A stretch of 64,000 nt of DNA from Flavisolibacter longurius (GTDB lineage Bacteria > Bacteroidota > Bacteroidia > Chitinophagales > Chitinophagaceae), in contig JABUMY010000010.1 of assembly GCA_013327885.1 (NCBI GenBank), positions 62,001-126,000 on the forward strand, given 5' to 3'. A program made the translations under genes and the position numbers. A model generated the notes under the pieces. That model worked only from the letters and a program-made list of their open reading frames with translations, made no database searches and was not told the origin of the DNA. Position 1 is the first letter of the stretch. The number at the start of each line of letters is the position of its first letter. Positions 63,605 through 64,000 of the stretch are shown here, in pieces.

Positions 63605-64000
63605 TTATGCTTTTTTGCAACAGTCTTTGGTATCGCAGCCGGCTTCTTTGCAGCAGCTCATATCAGGGCTGCATTTACCGTCTTTGGTACAAGCCGCTTT
63701 GGTGCATTTTTCGTGGCTGCAACAGCTATGCGAAGCCGTTTTTGTATCAGTCGCGGCTGTTCTTTCATACTTACAGCACTCGTGCAGGTTGTTGTAGGCT
63801 TCGTCGGTCGCTTTTACGTTTTGCGTATCGTAACCCACACCGGCAACCGCAGTTTCAATTTTAGCGGCATTGGTTGCTTTGCCCGCATATTTCACGGTAA
63901 GCATCTTGGTGTCAGCGCTCCACTCGGCAAAGGTGGCACCGGCGGTTTTTGCGGCTTTTTCGATTTTGTTCTTGCACATACCGCACTCGCCGGACACTTT
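63605..64000 (-). CDS. HMA-domain protein with Cys-rich tail, 5'-truncated
   Basis: The window end cuts the N-terminus: the frame is open at 64000 (the codon before the visible GTG is Lys), and 131 C-terminal residues are seen. GECGMCKNKIEKAA is the HMA metal motif (CxxC), followed by a normal HMA fold. The last 60 residues hold about ten Cys in CC and CxxxC pairs (CCKYER, SCCSHEKC, SCCKEAGC, DCCKKA), resembling a metallothionein-like tail. Likely binds copper or a similar soft metal. Confidence 0.85.
   Translation of the reverse strand, partial: KVSGECGMCKNKIEKAAKTAGATFAEWSADTKMLTVKYAGKATNAAKIETAVAGVGYDTQNVKATDEAYNNLHECCKYERTAATDTKTASHSCCSHEKCTKAACTKDGKCSPDMSCCKEAGCDTKDCCKKA

Overview
The window looks like chromosomal DNA from a member of the Bacteroidota, most likely Chitinophagaceae-like. 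The evidence is: TonB-dependent receptors with carboxypeptidase-like N-terminal extensions; lineage-typical families (DUF4270 lipoprotein, DUF5686, GSCFA, DUF4268, YfhO); no Shine-Dalgarno-rich starts; and many matches to the Bacteroidota -7 promoter box TAnnTTTG just upstream of genes. MqnA points to the futalosine menaquinone route. Species cannot be named from the sequence alone. I see no rRNA, tRNA, CRISPR array, insertion sequence or phage, and the window is almost entirely coding.

Layout. 1-3000: end of a nucleoside phosphorylase, dapF, a Nudix hydrolase, and opposite them a queuosine-precursor transporter with a small membrane protein. 3045-14461: a surface-glycan region with a YfhO-type membrane protein and four glycosyltransferases whose genes overlap end to start, a DUF268 protein, two SAM-methyltransferase-like proteins, a GT11 fucosyltransferase and, convergent to it, GDP-L-fucose synthase. 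14645-25278: mqnA, purB, an NTF2-like secreted protein, cdd, lepB, a MerR/B12 regulator of CarH type, an orphan NtrC-type regulator without a C-terminal DNA-binding domain, pdhB, a SemiSWEET sugar transporter, a DoxX protein and a thiolase.

25482-36481: miaE; a leftward run of an Xre/RES toxin-antitoxin pair, rlmB, HMG-CoA lyase and a GSCFA protein; metK; a DUF4270 lipoprotein with a degenerate glycogen-synthase-like protein; divergent panC and panD; an LPG-synthase-like membrane protein overlapping rfaE2. 36616-46828: ppk1 and ppx (polyphosphate), a leftward TonB receptor and fasciclin lipoprotein pair, purC, a lipoprotein, a small protein and trhO. 46940-56239: a membrane protein; a leftward run of penicillin acylase, small membrane protein and DUF5686 outer-membrane protein; two small proteins; an unrecognised 46-residue membrane peptide; pdxJ; a metallo-beta-lactamase-fold hydrolase. 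56423-64000: a secreted beta-helix protein, an ATP-grasp-like protein, and a metal-handling set made of a TonB receptor, a divergent DtxR/MntR-family regulator with a palindrome between them, an outer-membrane protein, and two HMA-domain proteins, the last cut by the window end.

Themes. The 3-14 kb block builds a fucosylated surface polysaccharide or O-antigen-like glycan, probably only part of its locus because no flippase, polymerase or gmd is seen. The last 5 kb form a metal-responsive uptake and trafficking module. Six first genes of transcription units have a TAnnTTTG-like box exactly 4 nt upstream of ATG and a seventh has it 5 nt upstream, which suggests leaderless mRNAs. Promoters, starts and functions here are read by eye; no alignment or structure prediction was run.
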